Shown: positions 37,746-50,555 of the stretch, piece by piece
Layout of the letters: the number at the start of each line of letters is the position of its first letter
How positions within the stretch are numbered: the first letter of the stretch is position 1
DNA from: Strix aluco
Taxonomy: Eukaryota; Chordata; Aves; Strigiformes; Strigidae
Direction of reading: 5' to 3'
DNA: 64,000 nucleotides
NCBI RefSeq assembly: GCF_031877795.1
Contig: NC_133938.1
Coordinates: 15,036,920 to 15,100,919 of the forward strand
Notes under the pieces: generated by a model
Told to the model about the DNA's origin: nothing
Databases searched by the model: none
What the model saw: only the letters and a program-made list of their open reading frames with translations
Program-made: the position numbers and the translations under genes

Positions 37746-37772
37746 CTTTTTCTTTTCTTTTCTTTTTTTTTT
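37746..37772 (+). repeat. pyrimidine tract, (TTTTC)n then poly-T
   Basis: CTTTT units repeated about four times leading to a ten-base T run. Directly visible. It resembles a strong polypyrimidine tract, but the following bases (TTATAGTAAG) have a TAG acceptor with no exon-like frame after it. Confidence 0.85.
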
Positions 37773-39407
37773 ATAGTAAGTAATCAGTGTTTAATTACTT
37801 GACTTTTACACGGTACAACCTTTGAGACCTTCCTGACTTGCTGAGTATTCAAAGTGTACTGTTCAGAGTGTTCAGCAACTCCAATTGCCTTGTTAACACT
37901 TAGAATACAGGGAAGGAAAGGTAAAATGTTCCAGGAGCTGTAATTTATACAGGTTTGTTACATGTCTTGAAATCGGGACTGCACCGAAATCAAACATGAA
38001 CTGGCAAAGGCCTCTGATTTTTAGCTCTGATCTAGCTGCATATGCATACATATTCATGCATACCCACTTTTAGTTTGCATTAGGACTTTGCACAACTTTC
38101 TGGCTTTGTGAAAGCAGAAAACTAGGTTTCAACCTGTGTGGGCTCACACCCACTTCCACCCTCAAATTTGACTATGAGGTTTTGAGTTCAAGCAAACTTA
38201 AAATTGCAAAGCGAAACACCATCAAAACCAATGAGTTTTCTCTGGCTTGGTGTCAAAAGTGAGAGAAACTGCACATTTTGCATGCTTTTGGAATCTGGCT
38301 TCATGGGAACATTTCGAAAACATTAATCATCCTTTCAGGAAACTTCAGGTCTCATGTTTTACATTCGCTAACACATATAAATCACAAATCTGGAACATCA
38401 GTTCTGAACTCAATTATATTTGACACAATTCTCTTGTCATCAGGTGGGTTAAATATGTTTTACACTGGGTCCTGATCCTATAAACAGTTTAACAATACAG
38501 CTTTAAAAGTAAGCATATACATAAATGTTTGCAAGACTGCAATCTCAGTTTCAGGCTATGAAGCCTCAGTTTTCAGAAGGTATTTTGTTGTAATATGTGA
38601 TCATTTTTCCAGTTTTCTTCCTATTGTTTTCCCTATCTATTTTTAGTTTATAAGAATTGCAAGTAATGTCACGCTAAAATTCAGCGGAAGCTTGAAACAT
38701 TGCACTGTTTGACTAATTAAGACTAAAAAGTTTCTCTTGAACAAAATGTCATATCCCTCAATTATATCTAATGAGGAAAAACATAATCCTTAATAGGTCT
38801 CTTGTAAATTAAATAGCTCTTTTTGAAAATAAGTAAGAAGTGTTAATTATTTGATAGAAACATGAGCTAAAACTGTATTGAAATGTATATATTAATAAAA
38901 GATTCCTAAGGAAAAATGTAATTAATAATTGTTTTTAAAAAAAGGAAAGGTTGTTTCAGTTCAAAAAAAGTCAACACTTTTCTGTGATTCCTTATAGAAA
39001 CACAGACAGAGGAGATATTGTCGTAGCAATTTTCTTAACTATAGAAAAAAATTAAGATATTGTGTTCTGCTGCTTCCCAAACGAGAATTTACAAAGCTGT
39101 ACTTAGCATGCTATGTATATCCTAAACATGCAGAAGATCCTTAAAAGCAAAATTTGGAAATACACAAGTCAGCAAGTTCATAAGCAAAAATTTACAGAGT
39201 TTAACCAAGAGCAAGATGGCTTAGCAATGACATAGGTAACTCCTATTTTACTGCCATCAGTTGAAACAATCAATGAATTGATCAGAAAAAGTAGCAATTT
39301 AATGTAGTTTTTAATTTCAAATTTCATTTTAACACTAACTGAAAAACATTTTACCTTTCTTCTATTTCTCCTAAACTGTTGGAATTTGCAGTGGTTGTGT
39401 AAATGTT

Positions 39408-39452
39408 TAATAATAATTATTATTAATAATAATAATAACAATAATAATAATT
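39408..39452 (+). repeat. (TAA)n microsatellite, interrupted
   Basis: TAATAATAATTATTATTAAT followed by repeated AATAAT with one AACAAT interruption. Trinucleotide array containing a short inversion (TAA to TTA) that makes a local inverted repeat. Confidence 0.93.
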
Positions 39453-40174
39453 TATACAACAGCATTTTTTATCTGTATATGCACACAAAATCTTTGAAAC
39501 AAAGTCTTTAAACTGGTGACCTGAATGTCACACCAGAGTACCCATGAAATGTGTTCCACTCACTCTGTTACATAAAAGCTTCTGGGACTGGTCAAAGTTC
39601 CCTAAATCTCAAAATAATTTCCTCTGCAATAAACTGGAAACATTTCACAAGAATTTCTTCATCCACTGAAGAAATGACTTAGTTCTCCTCCTCCTTCCCA
39701 CCCAGAAGCAACATCTTCCCAGTTACTTTGCTATCTGCTCATGATGGATAAGAGCAGGAGCAATTTAGCTACTCAAACAAGTCTGATTTGTAGTCTGAAA
39801 GTAGAAGTCATTAGCAAAATGCTATTTGGCTAGTGGCAGCTTAAACAGTGATAGATGATTTTCACTCATTTTAGGTAATTTCTGCACAATTCTTGGCTCC
39901 TATTTAAGTGAATCTAGGAAATTTTCTCTGTAAAATGGAAAGATTTGTGCATGTTAAATGGGAGATTATAAAACATTGTTTTTGCAGCTGTCTGATCTCT
40001 TGTTAGTTAACACATTTTTCATTTACTTCCTCTTCTCTGAATTCTGGTGTACTTCAGACACACAACTGGAAAACACTAATACAGTTTTTCAGTTTAGTCT
40101 GGTTTGGACCTTGAAATAACTTTTAGGAGTAAACAACTGACCTAATTACACATATAGTAAAGGCATTAAAATGT

Positions 40175-40212
40175 AATATGGTCTGCAAAATGCAATATGG
40201 TCAGCAAAATAC
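40175..40212 (+). repeat. 19-bp tandem duplication
   Basis: AATATGGTCTGCAAAATGC (40175-40193) is followed directly by AATATGGTCAGCAAAATAC (40194-40212), with two differences. A small, moderately recent duplication. Confidence 0.9.
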
Positions 40213-40511
40213 TATGGACTTCAAACCAAAAAAAGCTTCAAAACATACCTGTAAAATTTGCTTTACTACAGACAGACACAGTCAGGTTACTAATAGCAGT
40301 GTAGTCTTAACTAAAGGCAGCTATGTTTCAGTTCAGGAGTTTGGAGAAAAAGAGAATGGCGGAGGGAAACCCTGAAAAACGTACCTTCCCATGAGAAGCA
40401 ACTTTGTTTTCTGAAGGGAGATTAGGTATAATACCCTGGAAGCTGTAGTGAAATGCTTACTAAATAGGAATGAATACTGTACTTTAAAAACAAATCTAAC
40501 AAACAATCAGC

Positions 40512-40534
40512 TTTTTTTTTTTTTTTTTTTTTTT
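40512..40534 (+). repeat. poly-T tract, 23 T
   Basis: The longest homopolymer in the window. It is preceded by AACAATCAGC and followed by GTAAGGTCACCC. No complement of AATAAA or matching flanking duplication is seen, so a minus-strand retrocopy is not supported. Confidence 0.97.
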
Positions 40535-41251
40535 GTAAGGTCACCCTTTTGTAGTCTCCATAAGAGATTTACAGTCTTTATAGCTGTAAATGGTATGACT
40601 GAGTGATCTCTCAGTGAGAACTGCCATGGTACTGTTGCTTCCCAGCAGGCAGTCCAGTCAGATGATGTAGAGTAGGCATAGGGAGACAGATCCCATTTGA
40701 ATGCATGAAAAAAACATGATGCTGAAATTTCATAGCTGTTGTAGAGTATATTCTAGACTCCTGATCCTCATTTTTTGCACGCTTGGAGCTTCCATTCAAA
40801 CATAATGCTGGATTTGTGCAAAACTGCACTCTGTCACTTGTTTGAATTTATCAGCATTTAATTTATGCCAACTCTGAATGCGCTGCAGGGCAGCACAGAA
40901 ATCACAGGAACCACACGTGGCTGATGACCGTGCTACTTTAATTCCTGCATCAGCTGGGGCTGCAAAGCTACACACCCCGGCCTTTTGGAAAGGCAGAGGC
41001 AGCAGAAGAAGCACTCCTGAAATTTCTTACCACAGATGCCTCGTCTGTAAATTGGGACTAATAGCACTTCACTATTTTGAGCAGTCCTTAATGTAGAGTT
41101 CAGACCTCTCTAATAGATTCCACTCTGAGCCTCAAGTGGTTTCTCCTGTGTCCAACAACCTGCTTCTGCAGAAGTTGCTGACTAGCTTGATAAGGAGCTG
41201 GATTAAGCTATTTGTTATCTGCCTGTATTGTACCCCAGATACTTATCTATC

Positions 41252-41440
41252 TAAGGTACTTATATCAGCACCTTACACCTAAGCACTTCCCAGCCTGTAA
41301 TGGAAAGTATTTTCTTTATCATAGTCCTGAAAATAGTATTCTTTTCAATTTATAGATGGGGAACTGAAGCGGAGAGAGTAAATGACTTTCCTGCAGTTTT
41401 AACAAGAATCCTGAGGAAGAGGAAAGATCTGCCCCTTGCC
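41252..41440 (+). repeat. CR1/MIR-type interspersed repeat fossil
   Basis: A 5' part (TACTTATATCAGCACCTTAC, CCTAAGCACTT, CCTGTAATG) and a 3' part (TTTATAGATGGGGAACTGAA, GAGAGAGTAAATGACTTTCC) match, in order, a repeat recalled from turtles and crocodilians whose tail is the MIR/L2-like CCCATTTTACAGATGGGGAACTGAGGC, AGAGAGGTTAAGTGACTTGCC. The 3' tail is the better-preserved half. Confidence 0.6.
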
Positions 41441-43039
41441 TGGCTGTGTGTCAGGCTGTAACAACAAACACTTGGCAGGGGAAACAAGTGCAAGTCAGGG
41501 GAGAGGGAGGAAAAGATGCTTTAACAAAATGTATTATTTTGGCTTTTTATCAGCTAGATATCCAATTCCATAAATTGCCCTGATCAAAAGGGATGAGGGA
41601 AGTTCATTAAAACCAAATGATTATTTTTGCTTTTTTATATGTTTTGGATCACATCATATCAATGACTGCATAATTTACAAATCCTTATGAAGAATGCAAG
41701 CAGCTTTTAAGAATGTCTTTTTGTTGCAACCTCTAAATATCCCCTTGTTAGGGAAAAAAACCCCAAAGAAACCAAAACAAACCACACGTCCAAGTAAGGC
41801 CTAATTCTTTTGCAGTCAAGTGTCTTATGAATGAATCTTCATAGAATTACTTTAAATTCACAATATAGTCCTTATTGTTTCTTAAAACAAAATAAATTTG
41901 CCTCAGTTAGGGAAATTAACCCTACAATGCAAAGAAACCCCATCTCTTCTTACCAGAACAATCACAGTTGAAGAGCTAAGTATTGCTTTTTGGAAATATA
42001 CTCTGATAGAACAGAATTTTGAATTACAATGAGGATAAACCCAACCATTTTGAAGGAATTGGTCAAAAGCAATTAACAATTAACCAAACATTAATGCCTT
42101 TTGTTCTATCTGGCAATTAATAATTAGCCACTAGTTGGGACCGTATGTCACATATCTGCTATGGAAGTGAAAATGAGTGACAAAGGAAATTAAAGTTACT
42201 GGGGTCAGTGATTGTATTGAGCCAACTGAGTATGGGCCAGGTCAGTGTATATGTATTGCATATTATGTTTTGTGTGCTTGGAGCTAAGGGAGAAAGGCCC
42301 TGTAAGGAATGGGAGGTGAGAAGGAAAACTCTCCTTCCCTAAATACAGCAGTGCATGTGCAGAGGGGTGTCTCCTAGAGCAAGCAGGGAAGCTACTGTAT
42401 AAGAATCAGGGAGAAAATACATAGCCAAGTCTACAAGGTAATAGCAAGGATGAGATTTTTCTAGGGACTTAGTGAATACTGTGGAGAGTTTGGGCAACCT
42501 TTAAAGCCACTGAAAGAGTGAAGGATTGGTCCCATGAGGACAGACTGACAGGGAAAAAGATTGGTTTCCTGTCTTTCTTATTTAGTCTTTCCCTTGTGGC
42601 ATGTCTGAGATTTCTTTATCTGAAGTGTTTTCTATCTTATAGTTTTGTCGCCTCTTCTCGGTGGCCTTTTGTTTTATAGCCTGGAAGCGATCTAGGTGTT
42701 TTATGTGCTTATTTTAAGGAAGAAGGGCAGGCAGTTCTATGTAGAGCTCTGGCAGGAACATGGTCCCACCACTAAGTTTCTCTGCATTGTTCATCTCCTG
42801 TAGTTAAGCAGTGACATAGTATCCCATGGGGCATTACTCTCTAAAAAACCACAAAGGTGAAAGATCTTTCCCTGGCGTGGGGCAGTAACATTATCTTCTG
42901 AGACATGATACCGCAAGGATCAGAAAAAGTGATCCTGACGGCAGACAGGGTGGCTGAATACAGGTAGGTGACTCAGTGAGATGTGAGATATTTCATTCAC
43001 CTGCTTAAAAAAAAGTAGATTCAATTCTGTTAAAAATAC

Positions 43040-43055
43040 TTTTTTTTTTTTTTTT
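43040..43055 (+). repeat. poly-T tract, 16 T
   Basis: Uninterrupted T run following TTAAAAATAC. No retrocopy evidence flanks it. Confidence 0.95.
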
Positions 43056-45127
43056 AATGGTAGAATGGGCTATGAAATGTGAGCCATTCAGCAGAAATTT
43101 TAGTTTGATTCCCATCCAAAATAGTTTAAATATAGAAAGATGTCGAGCTATTCCTTACTGTAAATAAAAGATACAGTGCAAAGTATAACATATTTATGTC
43201 ATAACTATTTAAATTATTGCCATAAATTCAGACTTTTATTGTCTGAACTAACAGCAAATAACTGATCTAAGGAAAAAGGAGTTTCTCTTTGATATCATTT
43301 CTATCACTTCATATTAAATGTCCCTGTCTCACTATGTTGTGGGGTAGACCACTGGCTAGTGTTACACTGCAGCATAGTCTAGGTGACATCATGCAACAGG
43401 ACAATTGTGATTTAAAGAAAAAATTGGGTTAAGGTAAATCAGCCCTTACTACAAGGGCTGTTTAGCCAGATTAAGAAAAGGAAAAGTGTTTCTTCAGTTG
43501 CAGTAAACTGTAGTCCATCCTCTGACTCTTCTCTGGCTGAAGGTACAAAGAAAAGCATTTGCACAGGCTTTGTTCTACAGAGAGATTCCTCTTAAGGTGA
43601 CCCTTGCACACCAAGCAGTCCCTGGACACTCTCTTACTTATTGCAGTTAATATTAACTGGAGAGCCTCAGCTCAACAGCTTATTCTTTCAAATGCACTCA
43701 GGCTCTGTCAGGAGCTAAGGTGCCCAATAGAAACTTCAGGTAGGAGTAATGATGCTTCCTTGAAGTGAAGCAGCCCCTGAAGAGAGCAGCTCCTTTTCAC
43801 AGAGGATTATATAGTCCTGGTGCTTGAGGTGGCACTGGGCATAAACCAGGTTATTCTGACTAGTACATGGATTGGCTTTTGTCAACATCTCCGGTATCTA
43901 GTTGATACACCAAGAGTATCAAAGGTAAATCTCACAACTAAATATCTTCAATCTAGTGAGATTACTGTTGGCCTTGATGGTATGTGGAGAGAAGAGCAGG
44001 TCAGGTGGGCAGGAGGCCCTGAGAGGAAAAGGTCCTCTAAAGAAAAGTGCTGGAGAGCACAGAGAGCTGCCTGGATATGCCAGACCTCATTTGTGTGATG
44101 GATATGAAGTATTTGTGACATTTTTGTTAAAACATCACTCTAGGTAACCCTGGAGTGAGCATGATGTTTGTATTCATGTTTGGAAATGTTTGTAAAATGT
44201 TTCTGGGAGAGAGGGGTCATCAAAAGCTCCATCAAAGTCTTCAGTGATTGCAGAAAGGAAATAGTAAGAAAAGGGCAATGGAAGAGTTTTCCTTCAGGTC
44301 TTCTGTGTTTTATAGTGGGAACTGAGAGAGGGTCTGGAGTGTCACTGATGTTTCCTTAAAATAACTATAGACTTGATATATGGACTATTAAGTGAAAAGG
44401 AGGAGGAACAGTCATGGTGAAGCTCACAGGAACAAGGAAACCAAAAGTGAGATGGAAAACTGGTGATATCCCTTGGGCTGATTTCAGCAGTGGACAGAAG
44501 GAACGCTGGAGGGGCCCCAGCAGCCCTATGGAGCTCTGATCCCTGCAGCAACTCTGGGCAGATCCTGCTTAACACTTACATGCCCTTAACAGACATATAA
44601 ACTACAGACCCAGTGAACTACATGCAAGTTTAATCAGAGGAGGAGGACTGTATCATCTGATATACTAACATCTCTGCCCTGCTGGAATTGTTAATCATTC
44701 AAGTTTCCCAAGTTACTGTTTTCTTGTATCTCCCTCTCATTTGTACAGCCTCATGTTGATTAGTTCTGCTTAATAATCCCCTTGTTTAGGGGATTTGTTT
44801 TGTTCATAGTTGGAAAATTAAGAAACATTGCTCATTCTTAAGCATAAAATAGTTTAATCTAATTTTCTTCCCTGGGTGTGGCTTGCTTTGTTATTCAAAT
44901 TTTGTTAGGAACACAAAATACAAACCCCTTTCCTCTGTATTGTTTGACACAGGGTACTAGTGGATCCAGCATTCTTCCACTGCCAAGGAATCTGTCTTGA
45001 GGCTTATGATTTTTTAATATGTGAATAGTTACTCATGTAAATATTCTACTTTGATTATTGGTGCGATTTCCATCCTTCTAATGTTATACCTAAGGCATCT
45101 TTCTCAGTTCTTTTGTATTTATCACTC

Positions 45128-45160
45128 TGTATAATATATAGAGAGAATATACATATATCT
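45128..45160. repeat. AT/GA low-complexity tract
   Basis: TATAATATATAGAGAGAATA, then TACATATATC, a short mixed TA and GA microsatellite. Confidence 0.75.
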
Positions 45161-48100
45161 CACTGTCATTTTCCATCTGTATGAAACACACCAAGTGTTG
45201 GTCAGCAAGGGAATAGAAACATAAAAGCACTGATGTCTGTTGACAAGTTTTTGCTTTCCTAGCAGGATCCTTTTCTTGGTTTTATTATTTCAGTTAATTG
45301 GGCAGCCATATAACTCAAATATTAGTTAGCTTAAAATAATGTTGAGTTTATATAAGTCCCCAATTTTACCTTAAGAAGTGAAGTATTCTGTCAGTGATTT
45401 TACAAGTGTAGACAAGCATGAAATTAATTTTATATATTAACACCAGGTAAGCCTGTAGCTTGCTAACATTGGTACAAAATTTTACTAGAACTGTAATACA
45501 AGACTGTGGGGATTTTCCCCCCTTCAGCTAGGTGAATTTCTTCAGCAACTCAAATTTCTAATAACTTTTTTAAATAGGCTATCTAAATTTCTATACTGGG
45601 ACTTCCTAATCTAATTCTACTCTGCTGCCATGTGTGTGTGTATCTGTGATATAGAATATATTTTTGTATCTATAACACTGTTATTGCACTATATAGTTAG
45701 ATTGGTGCTATGTTGGGAAGCTTAGGCTCACTGCATTAGAGAAAGCTTGTTTTACAGCTCAGTTTATACTGTGAAAGTAGGGTTGAATAAACATGGAAAT
45801 GTTTGTCCACTATCCTAGTGTATGGACTCCTGTTTTAAAGCAAATAAACTGCCAACACTATAGAGCTCGGGATATTCTTCAGAAACAGCTGTTCCCCTCT
45901 TCCCATGGATACTCAAGGGAGAGGTTTGTATTCTGTGACTGATTTCTACCCACTGGATGGCTGGGTTCATCCTGACACATCCAGGTGTGGCTGATCCAGA
46001 TTCTTGCATAAAATGTTCAGCAGCTGCAGCTAGAAATGGCTCTACCTGAGAAGCACCATGTCGCAAGTCATTATTTATATGATTGCCTACTTTCATGCAT
46101 TCCAGTACAACCATTCTAGGAATTTGTTCTGCAAGTCGAAAGCCAGATTGCATTTTTATACCAGTGCACTTCTACAGTGTAGATTCAGATAACTTCTATC
46201 TTTCAGCAGTAAAGCAAGAAGGCCTAAGTTTAACAGTAGATCAAGACGTATTTGTAACTTGCTACTACAGTGTACCTTTGAATATTTAATTACAGCACAT
46301 AAGGACTTGTGATAGGACTAGGCATGGTACTAGATGGCTTCTAATATAGTTGTATAATCTCATCTTTTTATTTTCTCTTGAAAAGATAAAGTAAAATAAT
46401 GTTTTTTAGGCCTTTCATTGTAAATTAGAGTTTTAAATGATGTGGCTGTCATTTGAATATGCTAATTACACTATATTATTTTACAGACCATTAGACACGC
46501 CTGTAAAAATGTGTCTGAAGTTCTAAGCCTTTTGATTAACTTGTTGAGACTCAGTATTTCCCAGTACTTGCTTAAGACTGGTAATTGGCATTCAGAGAGG
46601 TAGCAGAATGCACCTGCCATTCTGACCACTGGTGACCTTCACTATGAATTAACGACAAAATCCATGTCAGGCAGTTAATTGAATGAAGCTGTGAACTTGT
46701 AAGTGGTAATGGTTATGATTAGTGTATAACATGCCATAACAGTAATGATGTAATCTTGATCTCAAGAGACTTAGGGTTGAAGTCTTGGGGGTTTTATATG
46801 CCAAATTAAAGAGGGGATAAATGACAAGTGGGAAGCTTGAAAGGGGGAGAGAGGGAAAGGAATCCCTCTTCTCTTCATCCCAAAGACTCTAAAGATAAAA
46901 ATATTTAATAGGATTTGAAAGGTTGGTGAACTTTTTATTCCCATCAAAGTGCTTTATCTGTCTTTAAGGTAGAAAAGAACTGTCAGCAGCCTTTTCATCT
47001 GGTTTAGGAGAGGTATTTGTTACTTGTGGTTGGATGTGAGGAGGAGCATTAAAATGGCTGGGTTTTGTTGTTTCAGGGAGCCAGAGAACATCCATGGCTC
47101 ACTGGGGCATGTGCTGTGTGTAGTATGTTCGTGTGGACTGGCTTATATGCTACTTCTTTGTTGGATGCTTTCATAGACATTACAGTAATGAGATTAGTGA
47201 TGCAAAGCTGCTCATACTTTCTTTAGACTTTACATTTTTGTATACTGGTGACAAATATGAACTGAGCAGCCAGAAAAAGACATTTGGTAAGGATGATGTG
47301 GGCATATCTAAGCAGACCCTGTATGCAAGAAGGAAGAGCTTTTGTAAATTGGACGGATCCTGCTGGGCTTTTTAGCTTTAGAGCCCCCAGATAAAAAGGA
47401 ACTTACCTTTTGTGAAATTTGCTTCTGACTCCATGCCCTGTTTATATGCTTGTTAGAATATGACATCTTGCAAATATACTCTACAAGGCATGTTGCTGAA
47501 CCATTAAATGAGAGAAATGAAGCCTTTCATGGCTGTTGTATCAGGCCAGTAACCAGCCTGCTCATGAGTCGAAATAGAACATATGTCCAGAAATGCAAAG
47601 GAAGGCTTTGCAAAGTGCTGTTGGTCTAGTTTAAGCTTAACATTCTCAGTTTAACAACAGTTGTACTACTGAATCATAAAAAGTGTATTTCACAAATCTG
47701 CATATTTACACTAACAGATTAATTATGTAAATGATATTTAATATGAATGAACTATATGAACCAAATTTAACTAGAGTTTAGGAAGAGTAATGGAGTAATA
47801 ATCTAGCTATTAAAATGGTCCAAGATCTGCATTGCAGGAGTTATATTAACCTTACTAGTAATTTAGTGCATCATAATGGAGTTAGGCTTTCTCTTGTCAG
47901 TACATTTGTGACCTAGATATAATAAAACTCATATTCTGTCAAGAGAGATTGAGACATAAGCATATGCCTTCTTTGTGTAGTCCATATGAAAGCTGCGGTT
48001 GTGTTGATGCATACAAATGCATGCACTGAGTAACATGACTAGACTTTATACCTGTATGCTTACCCCAAAAATAGAAATTAAGTACTAGTTAACGTGATGA

Positions 48101-48215
48101 ATGCACTTTCATGCATTAGAGGAACACAGATTGGCTACATTATTTCTACTCATTATCACCAGAGTGAGGATGGAACTATGCCTCTCTGGGGAGGTTACTC
48201 TGAGCTTTTTCTTAA

Positions 48216-48235
48216 TTTTTTTTTTTTTTTTTTTT
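48216..48235 (+). repeat. poly-T tract, 20 T
   Basis: Uninterrupted run after GAGCTTTTTCTTAA. The following sequence (AACATTCTGTCC) has no reversed polyadenylation signal nearby. Confidence 0.96.
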
Positions 48236-49389
48236 AACATTCTGTCCTTTACATGTATTGTATCATCATTTATATGATTCTGAATAGAGTTTTTAGAGGT
48301 TTGTAATTTGCCTCCAATCTAGCATGCCAAGCCTAATTGTATCAAATGTTTTAGTTTTTTCCCCAAACACCTTCCTTGTCCATTATTTGATCCAAAAAGT
48401 ATGAGGCAGTACATGGTTTTCTATGCTCCCACACTCAACTCCACCTTTGTTCCTTTTTGCTTAAGTTATCGCAGTTCCAGGAGGTCTTGGTACCTCTTAT
48501 AATGCAAGATCCTAAATAAACACTTTGGTCTTGTTTCTGAATGAAAATAGTTTAGTGCCATTATACTATATGTCTTTGTGAAAACTTCCTGACAAATTTG
48601 GTTGAAACCAACACATGTTTTCAAAAATTATGGACTGAAAAAGTTAGTTAATACAGGTCTTGGGATGGTAAGAGGCCAGGTAGAAGAGAGGGTCTATTAA
48701 CAATTCCTTAGAGGGAAAGATCACATGGAGCCTATAATAGACATCAGAGAATCCATAAAGAGAAAAGACTTAGAGATATCCAGACCTGGGAGATGCTTCA
48801 TTCATGATTCATGTTGTCTTGGACATCCCGATTAACTAATCTGTGAGAATCCAGGCTGCCTTATCTGCAGGTCCCACGGCATCACTTTCTTCAGTGGGTG
48901 TGCACATCCTGTGAGGATTTCAGGGCCTTCGGTCCTAGAAGTGTGAAATTACAGCAGAGCAGAAGCTGAACACAGTAGGAACTGGGAAAGCTGAGCGTTA
49001 TTCAAGGCTGGAGCTAGAAGGCCTCAAAGAAAGCTAAAAAGATATTGAAAAAGAAAATTAAAGCCTCAGGCCAAACCTGAAAACTTGAAGAAACTTCTTG
49101 GTTCTTTAAAGCATGGCATCAGATGATTTCTTTTGAAAAAGATTCTGAGAGAAGTGCAAACTTATACATAGGTAACTCAGTGTCCAGGAGCCCTCTCATT
49201 TTTGGCCTGTGTAATGCATGCACACTTATAAATGTTCCATTTTTACACTCTTAACAGAATCCAAGTCCATTACTTTTGTATGTTCGGAAAAAACTTTTGG
49301 CTTCTCTGCTTTATCAACAGACATGGTATGGTTAGTTATCATATGGTTGATAATTGTTCTAATATCTAAACTTTACATCATTTAGGTAT

Positions 49390-49917
49390 CTATATAATAG
49401 CAAATATCATAACTGTTAAATGCAGTGGAGCATCTCTGGAGTATCTAGATCTCAATACTGATTGTACTATTAATGAAAGCTTTTTCAGAGCCAATGTCTT
49501 TGTCCTTAGGACAAAGTTCATTTTTGGTTTAATTTCCAGCTCTGCACTAGAGTTTGAATCCCCAGTTCTGATTCTGCCAAGCACTGAGCTCGCCATGTGA
49601 AGTTCTGCTGTTGTCATCAGTGAGAACGGAGAGCACTCAGCACCTGGCAGGAACTGGCACTTTGATGGCAAGCAGGGATATTGCAAAGCAGGATTAAAGT
49701 ACACTTGCTGACAGAGCTGTTTGAAGAAGCTTTCAGAGCACCTGCCCATGCTGTGCCTGACTCTAGACTTTGCTATCAGCCCCTCAACCTCATTAGCACC
49801 AAATTCACTCTCAAAATTAAATAAATAAGAGACTGTGACAGCACTACTTATTTCCTGCAGCATACCTAAGATATTCCCAAGTAATAAAATACAACATCTT
49901 ACTGTTATTTCTCCCAT
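49390..49917 (-). other. longest open frame in the window, judged non-coding
   Basis: A minus-strand frame of 175 codons from ATG at 49917 to a stop at 49390. The encoded peptide has no domain, signal peptide or repeat that I recognise. Its central portion (about 49560-49665) is translated from a foldback repeat fossil, which argues against a conserved protein. A frame this long is unusual for AT-rich random DNA, but the repeat portion is GC-richer and so stop-poor. I treat it as fortuitous. Confidence 0.15.
49560..49668. repeat. palindromic interspersed repeat fossil (foldback)
   Basis: The left arm ends AGCACTGAGCTC and the right arm begins GAGCACTCAGCACCTGGCAG. Taken with the flanking TGATTCTGCC on the left and AGGAACTGGC on the right, the two ends are imperfect reverse complements (TCTGCCAAGCACTGAGCTC against GAGCACTCAGCACCTGGCAG). 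Between them lies a degraded GTGAAGTTC...CATCAGTGAGAA centre. This matches the palindrome recalled from turtles and crocodilians whose ends read TCCTGCAAGGTGCTGAG / CTCAGCACCTTGCAGGA. Confidence 0.6.
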
Positions 49918-50555
49918 AGGGTAACTTAAGGAATATAGTTATTCTGGACACCTTGCCCCAGAACAAAAAGAGAAAGGGTAAAACTTGTCTGAAAGGGTAA
50001 AAAATGTCTGATGTTTCTTTAGTTTTCACTAGAACATAGTTTTCTTTTTTTCTTTTTTTAATTCCAAACCAAGAAAGCAGACAGAAAACAAAGTAAAATC
50101 CATGGTTTGAGGGTTTTGCTTGTTCTGAGAGTTTTTTGTTTTCACTGTATTTTGGTGGTGACTATTATCATATTAAATCAGAAGGGGCAAGAGAACAATA
50201 CATCCTGTGGAGTTGGAATTGCTCCCTACCTTTTGGACTTATCTTTGAATAAAAAATTATTTCTTTGAACAGATGGGTGAATTCAAATTTCTAGAGGCAA
50301 AGAACATCAACGAGGTAATTGGTTTTCTATAAAAACTTTCAAGATTGAGAAGAAACCTTGCCATAATAAATGAAACTATTTGTGTGGAAAGGAAAAGAAA
50401 AGGGAGAAAAAGAAACATGAAAAAACAGTACTTTGAGAAAGTTGCTACTTGGCTGTAATGATGAATCTGCAGTTCAGGAATATTCCATCCATTTTTAATG
50501 AAAATTTCATATACACAGCATTTTTGGTAAAAGGCTACTGGAGACATCTATTCTT

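Larger units (their letters stand above)
36216..41250. other. non-coding stretch, AT-rich
   Basis: No gene recognised. The minus-strand frame 36822-37265 (147 codons) and the minus-strand frame 37340-37636 (98 codons) are open, but have no recognised domain or splice-flanked structure. The interval 38690-39000 is very AT-rich. Simple repeats and a 19-bp duplication are listed separately. A GC-richer patch with a few CpGs lies at 40880-41000. Confidence 0.5.
41445..49560. other. non-coding stretch with homeodomain-motif patches
   Basis: No gene recognised. Short open frames cluster at 43820-44575 on both strands, all under 95 codons. A patch at 42060-42130 carries AATTAACAATTAACC and a near-palindromic GGCAATTAATAATTAGCC (42112-42129), the kind of motif bound by homeodomain proteins. 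A second candidate element at 46440-46530 contains ATGCTAATTA. Both are unproven. Confidence 0.5.

Noticed and set aside
37746..37780. Polypyrimidine tract plus TATAG as a splice acceptor
   Set aside because: The sequence after it shows no exon-like frame. The tract is a simple (TTTTC)n repeat.
40512..40534. Poly-T as the tail of a minus-strand processed pseudogene
   Set aside because: No reversed AATAAA, no coding remnant next to it, and no flanking direct repeats.
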